In this document: positions 54,101-64,000 of the stretch, one piece after another | Numbering within the stretch: the first letter of the stretch is position 1 | Layout of the letters: each line of letters opens with the position of its first letter | Origin: Plecoglossus altivelis | Lineage: Eukaryota > Chordata > Actinopteri > Osmeriformes > Plecoglossidae | Assembly (NCBI GenBank): GCA_036571765.1 | Contig: BROE01000018.1 | Coordinates: 15,732,313-15,796,312, forward strand | Direction: 5' to 3' | Length of the DNA: 64,000 nt | Made by a program: the position numbers and the translations under genes | Notes under the pieces: generated by a model | The model's database searches: none | What the model was told of the DNA's origin: nothing | What the model saw: the letters and a program-made list of their open reading frames with translations, nothing else

Positions 54101-57091
54101 TCCAGTAAGATGTTCTAAAAAAGAGGCAAGAGAGGCGACATGTTCGGAACACGCCAACAGATGCAGGGCAGAACTCAAACTCTGAAACTGGACACAGAAC
54201 TTTGGAACCGTACCTGCATGCTAATCCGCCTCTCCAGGTCTGTGTCAGTGATGGGCACGTCTTCCTCCAGCCACTGCAGTCTCTGAGTCAGCTGGGCCAG
54301 TTCTGTCAGTTCCAGCTGACAGCGAGCCAACTCTGGTGGGAAACAAGTCGGACAGTGTCAACCGTGCAGGTGTGGGAGAAAGAGCAGCACCATGCAGGAG
54401 AGAGCGTCACCATGCAGGAGAGAGCGAGTCACCATGCAGGAGAGAGCGTCACCATGCAGGAGAGAGAGAGTCACCATGCAGGCGTGGGGGAGAGAGCGTC
54501 ACCATGCAGGAGAGAGCGCGTCACCATGCAGGCGTGGGGGAGAGAGCGTCACCATGCAGGCGTGGGAGAGAGAGCGTCACCATGCAGGCGTGGGAGAGAG
54601 AGCGTCACCATGCATGTGTGGGAGAGAGAGCGTCACCATGCAGGCGTGGGGGAGAGAGCGTCACCATGCAGGTGTGGGAGAGAGAGCGTCACCATGCAGG
54701 CGTGGGAGAGAGAGCGTCACCATGCAGGTGTGGGAGAAAGAGCAGCACCATGCAGGAGAGAGCGTCACCATGCAGGAGAGAGAGAGAGCGGCACCATGCA
54801 GGTGTGGGAGAGAGAGCATCACCATGCAGGAGAGAGAGAGAGAGCGGCACCATGCAGGTGTGGGAGAGAGCGTCACCATGCAGGTGTGGGAGAGAGAGCA
54901 TCACCATGCAGGAGAGAGAGAGAGAGCGGCACCATGCAGGCGTGAGGGCCCGTCTTACCCTGCGAGCAGGCGTCCGTATCATGCGTCTGCTGCAGCCAGG
55001 CTGACACCTTGCTGTTCACCCCAGGAGCAGCTGGGGCAGGCGTGTCCATCTCAGTCTGGTAGACAGACATGGAGCTGGCATACTGAGCCTGCACCGCCAC
55101 AAGACAGGAACACAGACATGCCAACTGATGCTTGGTCAATAAGCAAGAACACTGCTTCCTACCTCGCACTCACTCACTCGCACACGCACTCACTCGCACA
55201 CGCACTCACTCGCACACGCACTCACAAAGGGGATCCCTTCGTTCTCCAACTTGACTTCTCACACCAGTGAGTTTGCGTTGGTTTCCAGCTCTGTTCTGAT
55301 ATCCACTCACCATGCCGGGTACAGTCCTGTTCCTCTGGGCCAGGCTGGCCATGGTAGGCAGGGAGCCGTTGCCTTGAGAAAGAGCGTGAAGCACTCCGTG
55401 GTGGACGCTCATGGCCTCGTTCTTCTTGAAGCTGCGGTGGGCGCAGAGCTTGGTCAGCCAGATGTAGAAAACGTCGTGGTTCTTGGCCTGGTGGGAGACG
55501 GAAGGTGAGGCAGAAACTGGCCTAGCAGGAGAGGAAGAAGGCTTTCGGGCGGGTTTGCAAGCCGGGATAAGAAACCTATCCGTTCATAATGGTGGCGTGA
55601 TATTTCAGGTTTTCCATGTTGCCGTTTGTAATGCCAGTCAAGGAGGTGACAGCACATTGAACCGGTTCATCCGAAAAACAGGCTTCAACAAGAGAAGAGT
55701 ATTGCGATCACAACTGCAGATGGGGGAAGTTACAGCCCCTCTTACCTTCATGTGGTACAGGCTGTCTCCCGCATCCAGATCTATCCGCTTGGACTTCTTG
55801 TTGATGGACATGACGGCCAGACTGATGTCCAGAGAGCCATGGAGCTTCCCTCTCTGGATCTGAGAGGCGGAACATTCCGGAAGGTCACCATTGGTGATCC
55901 CCCAGCTCGCTGACTGGTTAAGTCAGGTTTCCAGTTCATTGGTTCCAGAGTATTAGGTGTGTACGTGTGTGTGTGTGTGTGTGTGTGTGGGGAGCATACA
56001 TACATCCTGATGTGTCTTAGAATACTTGAGGATTCCTTTCTCCAAGTGGAAGTACCTCTAAAAGAAGAGAAATGAAACAGGTTTTCATTTAGGGTGAGGT
56101 TACATGTGACATGGCTCTAGATGACTCCCAGCTCAGGAGCATCCTGACTACCTTGTGCCAGCCCTTCATGGGGTACTTCCTCTTCTTCATGAGGAAGCCT
56201 TCGCAGATGCCAGGGATGCTGAGGTCCAGCCCCGTGCTCGGCCCCTGGAGGTCATCCATCACCTCCCAGTTCCGAGATGTCTGCAGAGGAAGGAGAACGG
56301 GTCGGTCAGTGGGCACGGGCCAAGTCCTTGCGATATCGCTTAGAACGCAAATGGAAGCTGGATTTCGATTGGAAGGAGAGGGGTTAGGGGGAGGAACCAG
56401 GAAGTGAGGTTTACGGCCAGAAGCCCGTTCCCTAAGAACAGCCACGTTAAACTAAAAGATGGAGGTTCACCCCTTATTGCAGTCTTTGCAGAGTATACAC
56501 CGGATTATGCATCAGCTTTGGTTTCCACCAGGGGGCATTTATTATACAGCCCTCTTGTAGAAAATTTTATCGTCAAGGTAATGGGAGGGGGGGGGGGTTG
56601 GAATGCAGCATATTTCACTGGGAGGAGCCGACACCCCACTGGGAGGAGCCGACACCCCACTGGGAGGAGCCGACACCCCACTGGGAGGAGCCGACACCCC
56701 ACTGGGAGGAGCCGTCACCCCACTGGGAGGAGCCGTCACCCCACTGGGAGGAGCCGTCACCCCACTGGGAGGAGCCGTCACCCCACTGGGAGGAGCCGTC
56801 ACCCCACTGGGAGGAGCCAACACCCCACTGGGAGCTGATTTTTCTCATAACAAGATGAGTCACAAGGACTTACTGGGAACGTCATCCGCACCACAGACCT
56901 TGACCCCCACCTGGTCCAGACATGCATTATCCTGATTGGTTCACGTCCCTTACCTGGCGAGAGTGTCGGGAGGAGCCAGAGCTGCCGCTCCGTGAGTGGC
57001 CAGGTTTGAACACCGCAGCAGGTGACCTGTCGACCACGCTCGTCACTGACTGGCTGCTGTTAAGAGGGGGCGTGAACTCGTGATGGTCCAT
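48740..57091 (-). CDS. osbpl7: Oxysterol-binding protein-related protein 7 (ORP7), PH-FFAT-ORD lipid-transfer protein
   Basis: Lipid transfer at ER contact sites. Exons: 56954-57091, 56152-56280, 56004-56057, 55746-55859, 55311-55487, 54959-55088, 54214-54332, 54025-54114, 53719-53875, 53382-53515, 52443-52535, 51868-52048, 51350-51639, 50955-51092, 50759-50822, 50515-50593, 50099-50243, (49658-~49695), 49340-49525, 48976-49098, 48740-48851. The PH domain starts near residue 60 (EGFLMKKRKYPMKGWHKRYF). The FFAT motif EYFDANE is at about 466-472, then NNIGKDLSRVSMP, KPFNPVLGETYE and the OSBP signature EQVSHHPP at 647-654. The C-terminus is NGTYWKLREQPGF. The frame is clean for 744 codons. After that, the exon with HRLFGKWHE is unreadable (only the tail GGYIWKP at 49660-49692) and exon 49340-49525 needs frame changes. 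ORP3/ORP6 are alternatives; adjacency to tbkbp1 favours ORP7. Confidence 0.9.
49696..50060. other. C-rich, probably corrupted sequence where an osbpl7 exon should be
   Basis: Expected here is the ORD exon encoding KYWS...HRLFGKWHEGL. Instead there is ~360 bp of irregular C-rich sequence with many short homopolymers. Only the exon's 3' tail (GGYIWKP, 49660-49692) survives. Confidence 0.5.
50290..50462. repeat. osbpl7 intronic array (tagccatgtagctcctta)
   Basis: Tandem units of tagccatgtagccccttagc and cctcgtagcc, about 170 bp. Confidence 0.9.
52196..52440. repeat. osbpl7 intronic minisatellite (acacgcatgcacatacac)
   Basis: Two unit types: a ~55-bp unit with gtcacatttggaacgacac, then five short units of gggacacgcatgcacatac. 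It ends at the donor of exon 52443-52535. Confidence 0.9.
52536..53277. other. osbpl7 intron, nothing recognised
   Basis: Part of the intron between exons 52443-52535 and 53382-53515. No gene or element. Confidence 0.6.
53262..53386. repeat. Tandem copies of an osbpl7 splice donor with (GT)n
   Basis: The 9-mer CTGAGGTGA (minus strand) at the true donor (53378-53386) recurs at 53347-53355, 53306-53314 and 53278-53286. In the middle two copies it is preceded by CACTGGC, against CACTGTC at the true donor, and all are separated by (GT)n. Confidence 0.85.
54356..54945. repeat. osbpl7 intronic minisatellite (gtcaccatgcaggcgtggg)
   Basis: About 22 units of variable length (19-30 bp) built from caccatgcagg, cgtggg or tgtggg, and agagagagcgt. 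It fills the intron between exons 54214-54332 and 54959-55088. Confidence 0.95.
56606..56832. repeat. 21-bp minisatellite (ccccactgggaggagccg) in osbpl7 intron 1
   Basis: About ten tandem 21-bp units, very uniform, differing mainly at gacacc/gtcacc. The left flank has a (G)11 run at 56586-56597. Confidence 0.96.
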
Positions 57092-60000
57092 CGTCGGGAT
57101 TGGATGTAGAAGGTAGCAAAAGTCAACGTCGCTTCAGGCAAGGTTCGTTCTCATGGCAGGATTCACAGTACTGTGGAACCAAATCAAAAATAAACAAAAT
57201 CAAACAATACGCACACAAAATAGTGGTGTGTAAGTAAATAAGCTATTCACCAACTCAAAAAAATAAAGACAAGCTTCAAAAGAAGTACGACACTGTAGCA
57301 TAGATTAAATATGAAAAGCAGAATCAATGGTTATAAAAGTATTAGAAAAGTTGATAACTGCCTTCTTCAAAAACTAGGCAGAGACCATGTTCAGGAGACA
57401 GGAAAGCAATGTTGCCCTTCGGGTACGTTTTGAATGGCTTTCTTGTACCAAGTCTTCCACAGGAATGCAGTGAGACAGCCTTCACTAAAACGTCACTCAG
57501 CAAGTTACCGTACTAAATGGCCGTCAGGCCCCTATAAAAGATTCAAGTGGACAAACCAGTAGTTCTGACGACGAGCCTTGATCGGATCTTGAACATGAAC
57601 TTATCGTTCATCGTCGCTTATGGTGGAAACAAGGGTTTCGTCTGAAGCAGAACAGGCAATGAATACAGACGGTATCAGCCTGCTGTCTGGGGAAACTGGA
57701 TGCCCAGAGCTGAGGCTGTATTTTGCGTCATTTCACTGCGAGAATGACAACTTGCATCTGGTTTCGCACCAGAGTTGGGCCGAATCCATCTGTTGCATTT
57801 AAAATGGGCTTGTTTCTGGGCGGAGTTTGGACTGAAAGAAAGTCATAGGCACACCGACAACAACAGTCAAAACCATCGTGTGATTCATGAATCACTCACT
57901 GCAGCTGACAAGCCATCAGAACGGAATGGCCCCTCCCCTCGTTCAGTTGACAAGTAAGAACACTGGCATCTCCCACAAGCTAGAACATTCAAGAACATTC
58001 CGTGACATAGAGCACTGGAGCCCCAGTGATCAGATAATCGAAAGTGTATCTCGGTGAAAGGGTGTTTACATCACCAAAGCACAGATATTAGAATCCAACA
58101 TTCCTTTCATGCTTTGCACCAAAGTCACCAACTGAGGCTTTCGGTGACGAAACATTATCATCATGATGATGAATCCACATATGTATCATCATGATGATAC
58201 ATATGTGGATTAATTTGAAAAACCAAAACAAACAAGTGCACGTTCCATTGTACAGGCCAAAAGTACAAACACAAACATCATGACAACTAGTTTCAGTGCA
58301 CTTTTTAAGACCAAATGGATCCACTGCACACTGGAGATCGACTTGGTCACAACAGGGTTGCATGGAACTTTCCGTTTGCAGTAGCTCAGGCCAGTTCTGA
58401 ACTTCTCACTAACGCTTGACAACATCTGAGATGACCCCCCCCCCTCCCCCTGGACTGCTTCATTCTAGGTTCCTCGACAACGCAGAATAACAGGTTTTAT
58501 GAAGAAAAACGAACGTAAATGGACTGAATGACGACTTGCTAGCATGTCTCAAACATTCCAAATGTTGAATATGCAGTCTAACAAGTACGATGACATGGGG
58601 ACCCACCAAAGCTAATGACCCGCTTCTGGGTCCCCAAAATGACCGTCTTTTTCCTGGCGTGGATCTCAGAACGTGGTGCGAGTGCTTTTTCGGAGCAGAG
58701 ACTGAAAGTTGGATCATTTGCGAGCATCAAGAGTAATCGACCAGCTGTCTGATCAGGAAGACTGCAGGGATTCATCCCCCTCTCTCCTGATAAGATCTCC
58801 CCTGATCAACTGGATCTGATTCACTGATCCAGGAAGGCTGTGTGACATTGACGTTTTGGATTGACGAGACTAAACCTCCTTAAAAAAAAAAAATCAACAA
58901 CAACAACTACTACATAACCAAGTTTTTGCACCATCACCGTGACGACGGCCGCTGAGCCTTCTGGGATTACGGTAGACAGGGTGGAGGCTCACCAGACTGG
59001 TTTGGGCTCTCCCCCAAGAATGTGCCTGAACAACATGCAAGCGTACACACACCTGTCTGGTTGCAGGAGTCATGGACTACTCAAGTCCTTGACCATGTTA
59101 ATCAAGTAGGAGTAATGTACGGGAGGCTGGCATTGTGGAAGCGCACAACTCGTCTTTACAGACGGACTGCGACTGGAGCCCAGCGGACAGCGTCCCTTAA
59201 GTAGGGGGCCCTCGGAAAGACTTGTTCAATGTAAAAACACCAACACGCTACCAGCACTTTTTAAACTTCAAATACAGAAATGATCTGAATGATCTAAATT
59301 GCTATATTAAATTGGGAATAGGATGGGGTGGTTTAGGAATCTGTCTAAGCGTGTTGTTTGATGGGGTGAGTACTTAAAGGATACTTTAGACTCGGCAAAA
59401 ACTGAGAGCGTGTGGGTGTTGCACAGGCGCGTTGGATAGAAACACCGTACAAGTTTGAAGTCAGTTTTAAAAGTAGGACGTCGTTTTTAAGACATGAACA
59501 TGCCGCAATTGAACAACTAAGTACTTGTAGTGTAACACAGAGCAATGTAACAATATTTTCTCGTTTGTAAACTAGAGTATAGGGATTGCCTACCTATCTA
59601 ACAGATAAGATCAGAAGGTATTTAAGTAGATGACAGGGCTCGCAGACAGAAAACACAGTCAAACAAAATCAAACATTTATCGAAAATAAATTCAAATGAT
59701 GTGCCGTTTCAGGCAAAGTTCGATGCAAAAAAACCAAGCATTTAAAGTCAGTTTGACTGTAGGACACAAAAGAATCTCCTTACCTGAAACTTGAATAATC
59801 AAAATTTGCAACACGAGAACCGTCTGACCTGAAATCACTCGACAACTGCGTTTCCAAACCGATTCCTCCCATTTTTTACATAGGATGTGCACTACGTCAC
59901 TCAATCGTCGTTGGCAGGTGATGCATGTAGGTGTGCCAACAGAAAAAAGGCTTCAGTTTCATCCACAACCACATGAAGTAGTAACAAGCTTCGCACACCC

Positions 60001-61302
60001 ACTGCCTTACAACCAACCCGTACTTAAAACGTATTTACATGTTGCTATGAAGACGCTCACACTAGCCTACGCAATTTGAAGTTTCTCTCCCGAAAGTAGC
60101 TGATGCGTAATGAAAAGCTATGTTACTAAGAGGGCCACAGCCAGCTCTGTGCTGTCATTAAAAGACCAGTACTGACACAGACTATAGATGACGTTGCACA
60201 TGTAACTTGCAATTGTTTACAAGTTCAAGCCTTATCAGACCTCTAGGCCTAATTAGATTCAAAAGAGTGGGAAAAAATGAATACATAAATAAACACATGT
60301 CCTAACTGAACAAAAAGGTGGTAATTTGTCACTGGCTGTAGGTCCTACGTAATTAGAGTCCCTAGTGACATCTCACCCAATAACCCTCTTCCAAGTTCAC
60401 GGTGAATATGTATGTAACTGAACTGGAATGGCTAGAACGGAGTTTTGGCCTTATTGTCACAGTAACAATGTAACCTCCGGCTGGAGTGACAGTAGTGGTC
60501 ATAACCATCTGAAGAATGGACGATTGGATCCAACTTCCGTTCCTCCCCTTCCTTTGTTTAAGTGTTGCTGCTTTTGTACAAGCAAGCACATTCACAAGGA
60601 CCCGTTTAGGGTGTCACTTACATAACACATGAACTGCTAGTGAGTGCGTTACTGTTTACTTTGCTGCCTTGAATACAATCCCCAATACTTTTTTATTAGG
60701 ATGTTATCAGTTTTCTATTGATTCAGTTTCAATGTCATCCGTTTTCTATTGTTATATTTTTAAATATAATCCGTTTTTGTATGATCCGTTTTCTCATTGT
60801 ATCCGACGATCGATCTTCGTATTCAAAGAGTCGTTGTCCACCTTGATCAAGAGCAAAATGTTCACAACAACTTTGGTTATAGTCACCTTGTATTGTTCTA
60901 ACTAGTCAGGGCTACAGACCACGTAAACAACATTGCTTCATGTCAAATTTAATCAATTCATATTTCACATACACTGGCCTATGTGTCAACACACATAGCC
61001 TAACATCTAACCATGCCAGTCCACAGGCACACCCTCACATGGTCAGATAACAGTCTGACCACAACCACATTTTATCTGGAATAGTTCTGGAACAGCAAGA
61101 GATTCTGTTTGCATGTATCCTTGGCAACCACCTGCCAAATGTTCAGGTTAGTGAAATCCCTCCTCCCATTGAAATCCGAACTGCCCACGTTTGGGAAAGT
61201 GCTGACAGACTAGACTGCCTGCATTGCCTAGCGCCTACACACGACAGGGCATCCAGACTACATCAGGGGCGTCAAAATATTCTTTTCTCCAAATCAGGCA
61301 AC
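57092..61302. other. Intergenic between divergent osbpl7 and nags; leaders and promoters
   Basis: The two genes are divergently oriented. The osbpl7 leader probably includes one or more non-coding exons in here; I could not place them. A perfect 40-bp palindrome lies at 58172-58211. An atccgttttct motif recurs four times at 60738-60800. No TATA box or gene recognised. Confidence 0.5.
58172..58211. repeat. Perfect 40-bp palindrome
   Basis: Left half aatccacatatgtatcatca (58172-58191); right half is its exact reverse complement with no spacer, centred on CATG. Possible cruciform, or a recent fold-back duplication. Confidence 0.97.
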
Positions 61303-63875
61303 ATGGCAAAAGTAAACAGCAGCACTTCCAGTTGCAGGGCAATGGTATTGGCCGGTAAATACCTATCGAATCCATCACCTATGCTCTCCCAAAGCACCGG
61401 TCACCGAAGGATGTTGAAACTTCAGCGCCGTTTAGCGAGTTCAAACGCGGCCGGCCACGGGAGCAGAATTCCGGCTATGGGACATCAAGATTTCCCCAAC
61501 TCTTTCTCAGCCTCTGATCGTCATGTGCTGTCAACCCGCACTTTAATTTATCGTGATGTCAAGGCTTTTCTCAATGAAATTGGCGGAGACCCCAGAGAAG
61601 CTCGGTACTGGCTAACCCAGTTCCAGAGAGCCAGTTTGTCACAAGCCCCAGCATTTGCAGTTATAGAAGTAAGTGCTTGTGTGAGGCTACAGTTAGCAAA
61701 GGCTAAGTTAGCTGCTAAATTCGTAAAAACGACTTTGTTGTTTTTACTGTAAACCCCACCACGAAAAGGTTAGTTATACAAATGCGCGGTGCTCATGTTA
61801 ATAAAAGACATTTCTTTATTTTACGCAAATTCGACATCTTCTGTATTTTGGTTTTGACTCTAATGGACGAGTATTAGCCTAGCCAATTACAAGGTGCTCC
61901 TTTTCAACAGCGACGTACAGTAACTAGTTCAGCTACGTTCGTATGGCAACTTTGTTTTATGTGTTCATGATTCTCTAGCGTTCACTTTGGTCCCTGGTGT
62001 TTAAAGTAGAATTATAAGTACGTTTTCAGCGTTCGAGTACGCAAACGACCATCTAAGTGTTTATGTTTCCAAAAACAAGCGCCCACAGACGTTGTAGTAT
62101 TCGCGTTACGCTTGTTTCTCCCGGTTGTGTATTTTTACGCATCTGTTGGCATGCTGACGTGCTTCACATGTTTGTGCTCCACGGATCGGCTACTGTGCAG
62201 ATGTCGTGAAACATCTGTGTGTAGCGCATCTCCTCAAACTTCTGCTTTCCTCCAACTACTTTGAAAGCGTTAGGCGATGATTAAAACACGATATGTCTGC
62301 CGTCAGGTGGATAAGTCCGTGTTTCAGAGCGACGACATGCTGCAGAGCTTGGCCTTCGGGCTCTCCTTCCTGCAGCGGATGGACATGAAGCCAGTCGTGG
62401 TGATGGGGCTCTCTCGGGCAGAGGTGGAGGAGGAGGTGTTGGCCGAGTCCACGTCCAACATCAGGGCCAACCTAGTTGAGCGATGCCAGGCTCTGACCGA
62501 GTTACTGCAGCACCACTCGGCCACTGTCATACCTTTCTTTAGTGCCGAAGCACTGATCCTGCAACAGGATCCTCCTAACGGAAGCAGGTGAGTCTACTTA
62601 CAGTCACCATAACAACAGAAAGTAGATCCATTGCAGAAGAGCAACAGCTGGAATCTTGTCCGTTTTTTATAATAACCTTCCAGAACAAATTATTCTTTTT
62701 TTCTCTCCATTCTATTAATTGAGTCCCTTCATTTAGTTCCTTCATTTAGCAGTCTTCTATCCATCTAACCTTGGAAGTTGTTGATTATTGTAAGTTTGTA
62801 AATAACAGTTTCATTGAGAAATAACATAGGACAGGCTTTGGCATCAGTCCTGCTTCATTCATGGGCTTCATTTTATTTCACCCAAAATACCCCAACCCTC
62901 ACTGACTCACAAGAACATCGACGAAGTCTCAGGTCAAACACGCCATTACACCTCGTTCCTCTCCCAAAAAAATCCATCTATTTTACCCCTCAAGTCTCAA
63001 ACAATCTGCATTCCCTCCCAAGCTGGTCAAATCAAACCTGGTACCATGTCTGGTAGCGCGCTCACCTACATCCCTGCACAGGAAGAACCTTTCTCTCTGT
63101 GTTTCTGGCACCGTGGACAGCGGTGAAGGGCCCATATCGGTGGACAGTGGACTTCTGCAGTGGAGTCTGGACTGTGGAGCTATCCCCCTGGTGTGCCCGG
63201 TGGGGAGGAACACCACTGGATGCTCCGTAGCGCTGGACTCGGTCAGCGTGACCGCGGCCATCTCCAGAGTCCTCCAGCCACTCAAGGTCATGTTCCTCAA
63301 CAGCCGGGGTGGTCTACGCAACCAGGAACACAAGGTGTGTGTGTGTGTGTCTGTGTGTCTCTGTGTCGGTAAAAGAATGAAGAGCCTCAGAATGTGCTGT
63401 CCATTCAGGTTCTAGAGGTCAGATCTGTACAGTTTACCTGTGGTAAGTTGGTTGTAGTGCAGTGTTTTTGGTCAGCTATTAAGAGGTCTTGCTCAACTGT
63501 TTTATGCAGATTAGCTTTTTAAATCTAGAAATCCCAGTTCAGAAACCCAGTGAGGTAGATAGATTATGTCCTGGTCTAAGGTTCGGTCACTTAAGTCTTT
63601 TTTTAACGTTCCTCTACGCCTCCTTCTCCTGCCCCTTCCTCCCTATGTCCATCCCCTCCTTGCCCTCCCGTCCTCTGGCCCTCTCCTCCTCCAGGTCCTG
63701 GGGTCGGTGTCTCTGCCGGGGGACTTGCCGGGCCTAACCAGCGCATCGTGGCTGAGCCTGGCTGAGTGTCAGCGGGTGGCCACCATCGCCCAGCTACTCA
63801 ACCAGCTGCCCTGCGAGTCCTCCGCGGTCATCACCTCCGGCAACACCCTGCTCACTGAACTCTTCAGTCACAAAG
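61303..63875 (+). CDS. nags: N-acetylglutamate synthase, mitochondrial (first four exons)
   Basis: Makes N-acetylglutamate from glutamate and acetyl-CoA, the activator of carbamoyl-phosphate synthetase 1 in the mitochondrial matrix (urea cycle). Exons: 61303-61668, 62307-62587, 63121-63334, 63695-63875; phases 0, 2, 0, 1 join cleanly. The N-terminal ~50 residues are rich in Arg, Ser and Lys and lack acidic residues, as in a mitochondrial targeting peptide. Family blocks are RDVKAFLNEIGGDPREARYWLTQFQ, FAVIEVDKSVF, LAFGLSFLQRMDMKPVVVMGL, SVDSGLLQWSLDCGAIPLVCPVG, FLNSRGGLRNQEHKVLGSVSLPGDL and SSAVITSGNTLLTELFSHK, all from the amino-acid-kinase-like (AAK) domain. The C-terminal GNAT acetyltransferase domain lies beyond 64000. 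Start at 61303 is the first ATG in frame and gives the transit peptide. Confidence 0.96.
61669..62306. other. nags intron 1, nothing recognised
   Basis: AT-rich intron without a recognisable element. Confidence 0.6.
62588..63120. other. nags intron 2, nothing recognised
   Basis: Intron between exons 2 and 3. No gene or repeat seen. Confidence 0.6.
63335..63694. other. nags intron 3
   Basis: Short (GT)n at its donor end; otherwise nothing recognised. Confidence 0.6.
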
Positions 63876-63882
63876 GTCAGGC

Positions 63883-63985
63883 TGGCCTCCGGCCTCCCTC
63901 CCTCCCTTCTTCTCTCTCCCTCCCTCCCTCCCTCCCTCCCTCCCTCCTTGCGCCTTCCCTCCCCTCCCTCCCTCTCCTCCAGTGC
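63883..63985. repeat. (CCCT)n microsatellite in nags intron 4
   Basis: ctccctccctccctcc tract of about 100 bp near the window end. Confidence 0.92.
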
Positions 63986-64000
63986 TCCGCGTCTCTCCTC

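Noticed and set aside
54202..55270. Long overlapping frames with repeating HHAGE/SPCRR peptides
   Set aside because: By-product of the intronic minisatellite in osbpl7; they run opposite to the gene and cross its exons.

Overview
This window is a vertebrate nuclear genome segment, almost certainly from a ray-finned (teleost-type) fish. It has spliced genes with GT/AG introns, sarcomeric myosin, mitochondrial and lipid-transfer genes, many (AC)n and (AG)n microsatellites and minisatellites, hAT and Tc1-like transposon relics, and one 538-bp assembly gap. There is no prokaryotic or viral gene set. Exons were rebuilt by hand from splice signals, reading phase and protein family resemblance. I cannot name the species.

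Layout. (1) 1-8939, minus: the 5' 25 coding exons of a striated-muscle myosin heavy chain, cut by the left window edge in the coiled-coil rod. (2) 8953-12859: upstream DNA with minisatellites, long GT repeats and a ~400-bp segment present twice in direct orientation. (3) 13086-18200, plus: a divergent ARL13-like small GTPase with two in-frame coding minisatellites. One lies in the switch I region of the GTPase fold and the other forms a Pro-rich tail. Intron 1 holds a dead hAT-type transposase fragment and a ~950-bp array of 30-bp repeats. (4) 18230-26187: gene-poor DNA with LINE and Tc1 remnants, a 291-bp inverted repeat and a clean 201-bp hAT MITE with an 8-bp target duplication; its right end probably includes the pdk2 3' UTR. 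(5) 26188-32797, minus: pyruvate dehydrogenase kinase (pdk2-like). (6) 32798-40928: non-coding DNA with the N gap and the left arm of a ~700-bp inverted repeat. (7) 40929-46239, plus: tbkbp1 (TBK1-binding protein 1/SINTBAD), whose N-terminal coiled-coil exons are missing from a repeat-choked intron. (8) 48740-57091, minus: osbpl7, an oxysterol-binding-protein-related lipid-transfer protein, tail-to-tail with tbkbp1; the right arm of the ~700-bp inverted repeat lies between the two 3' ends. (9) 57092-61302: non-coding DNA with a perfect 40-bp palindrome. (10) 61303-63875, plus: the first four exons of nags (N-acetylglutamate synthase), cut by the right edge.

The genes do not form a pathway. 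The set tbkbp1, osbpl7, pdk2 and nags corresponds to loci on human chromosome 17q21 (from memory), so this looks like an ordinary conserved syntenic block. The most interesting signals are structural. A coding minisatellite expanded inside a GTPase switch region, with a frame-compatible 3' splice site in every unit. A splice donor of osbpl7 has been tandemly copied. Large inverted repeats flank tbkbp1. Several places look like uncorrected assembly sequence that breaks otherwise intact genes (pdk2, tbkbp1, osbpl7).
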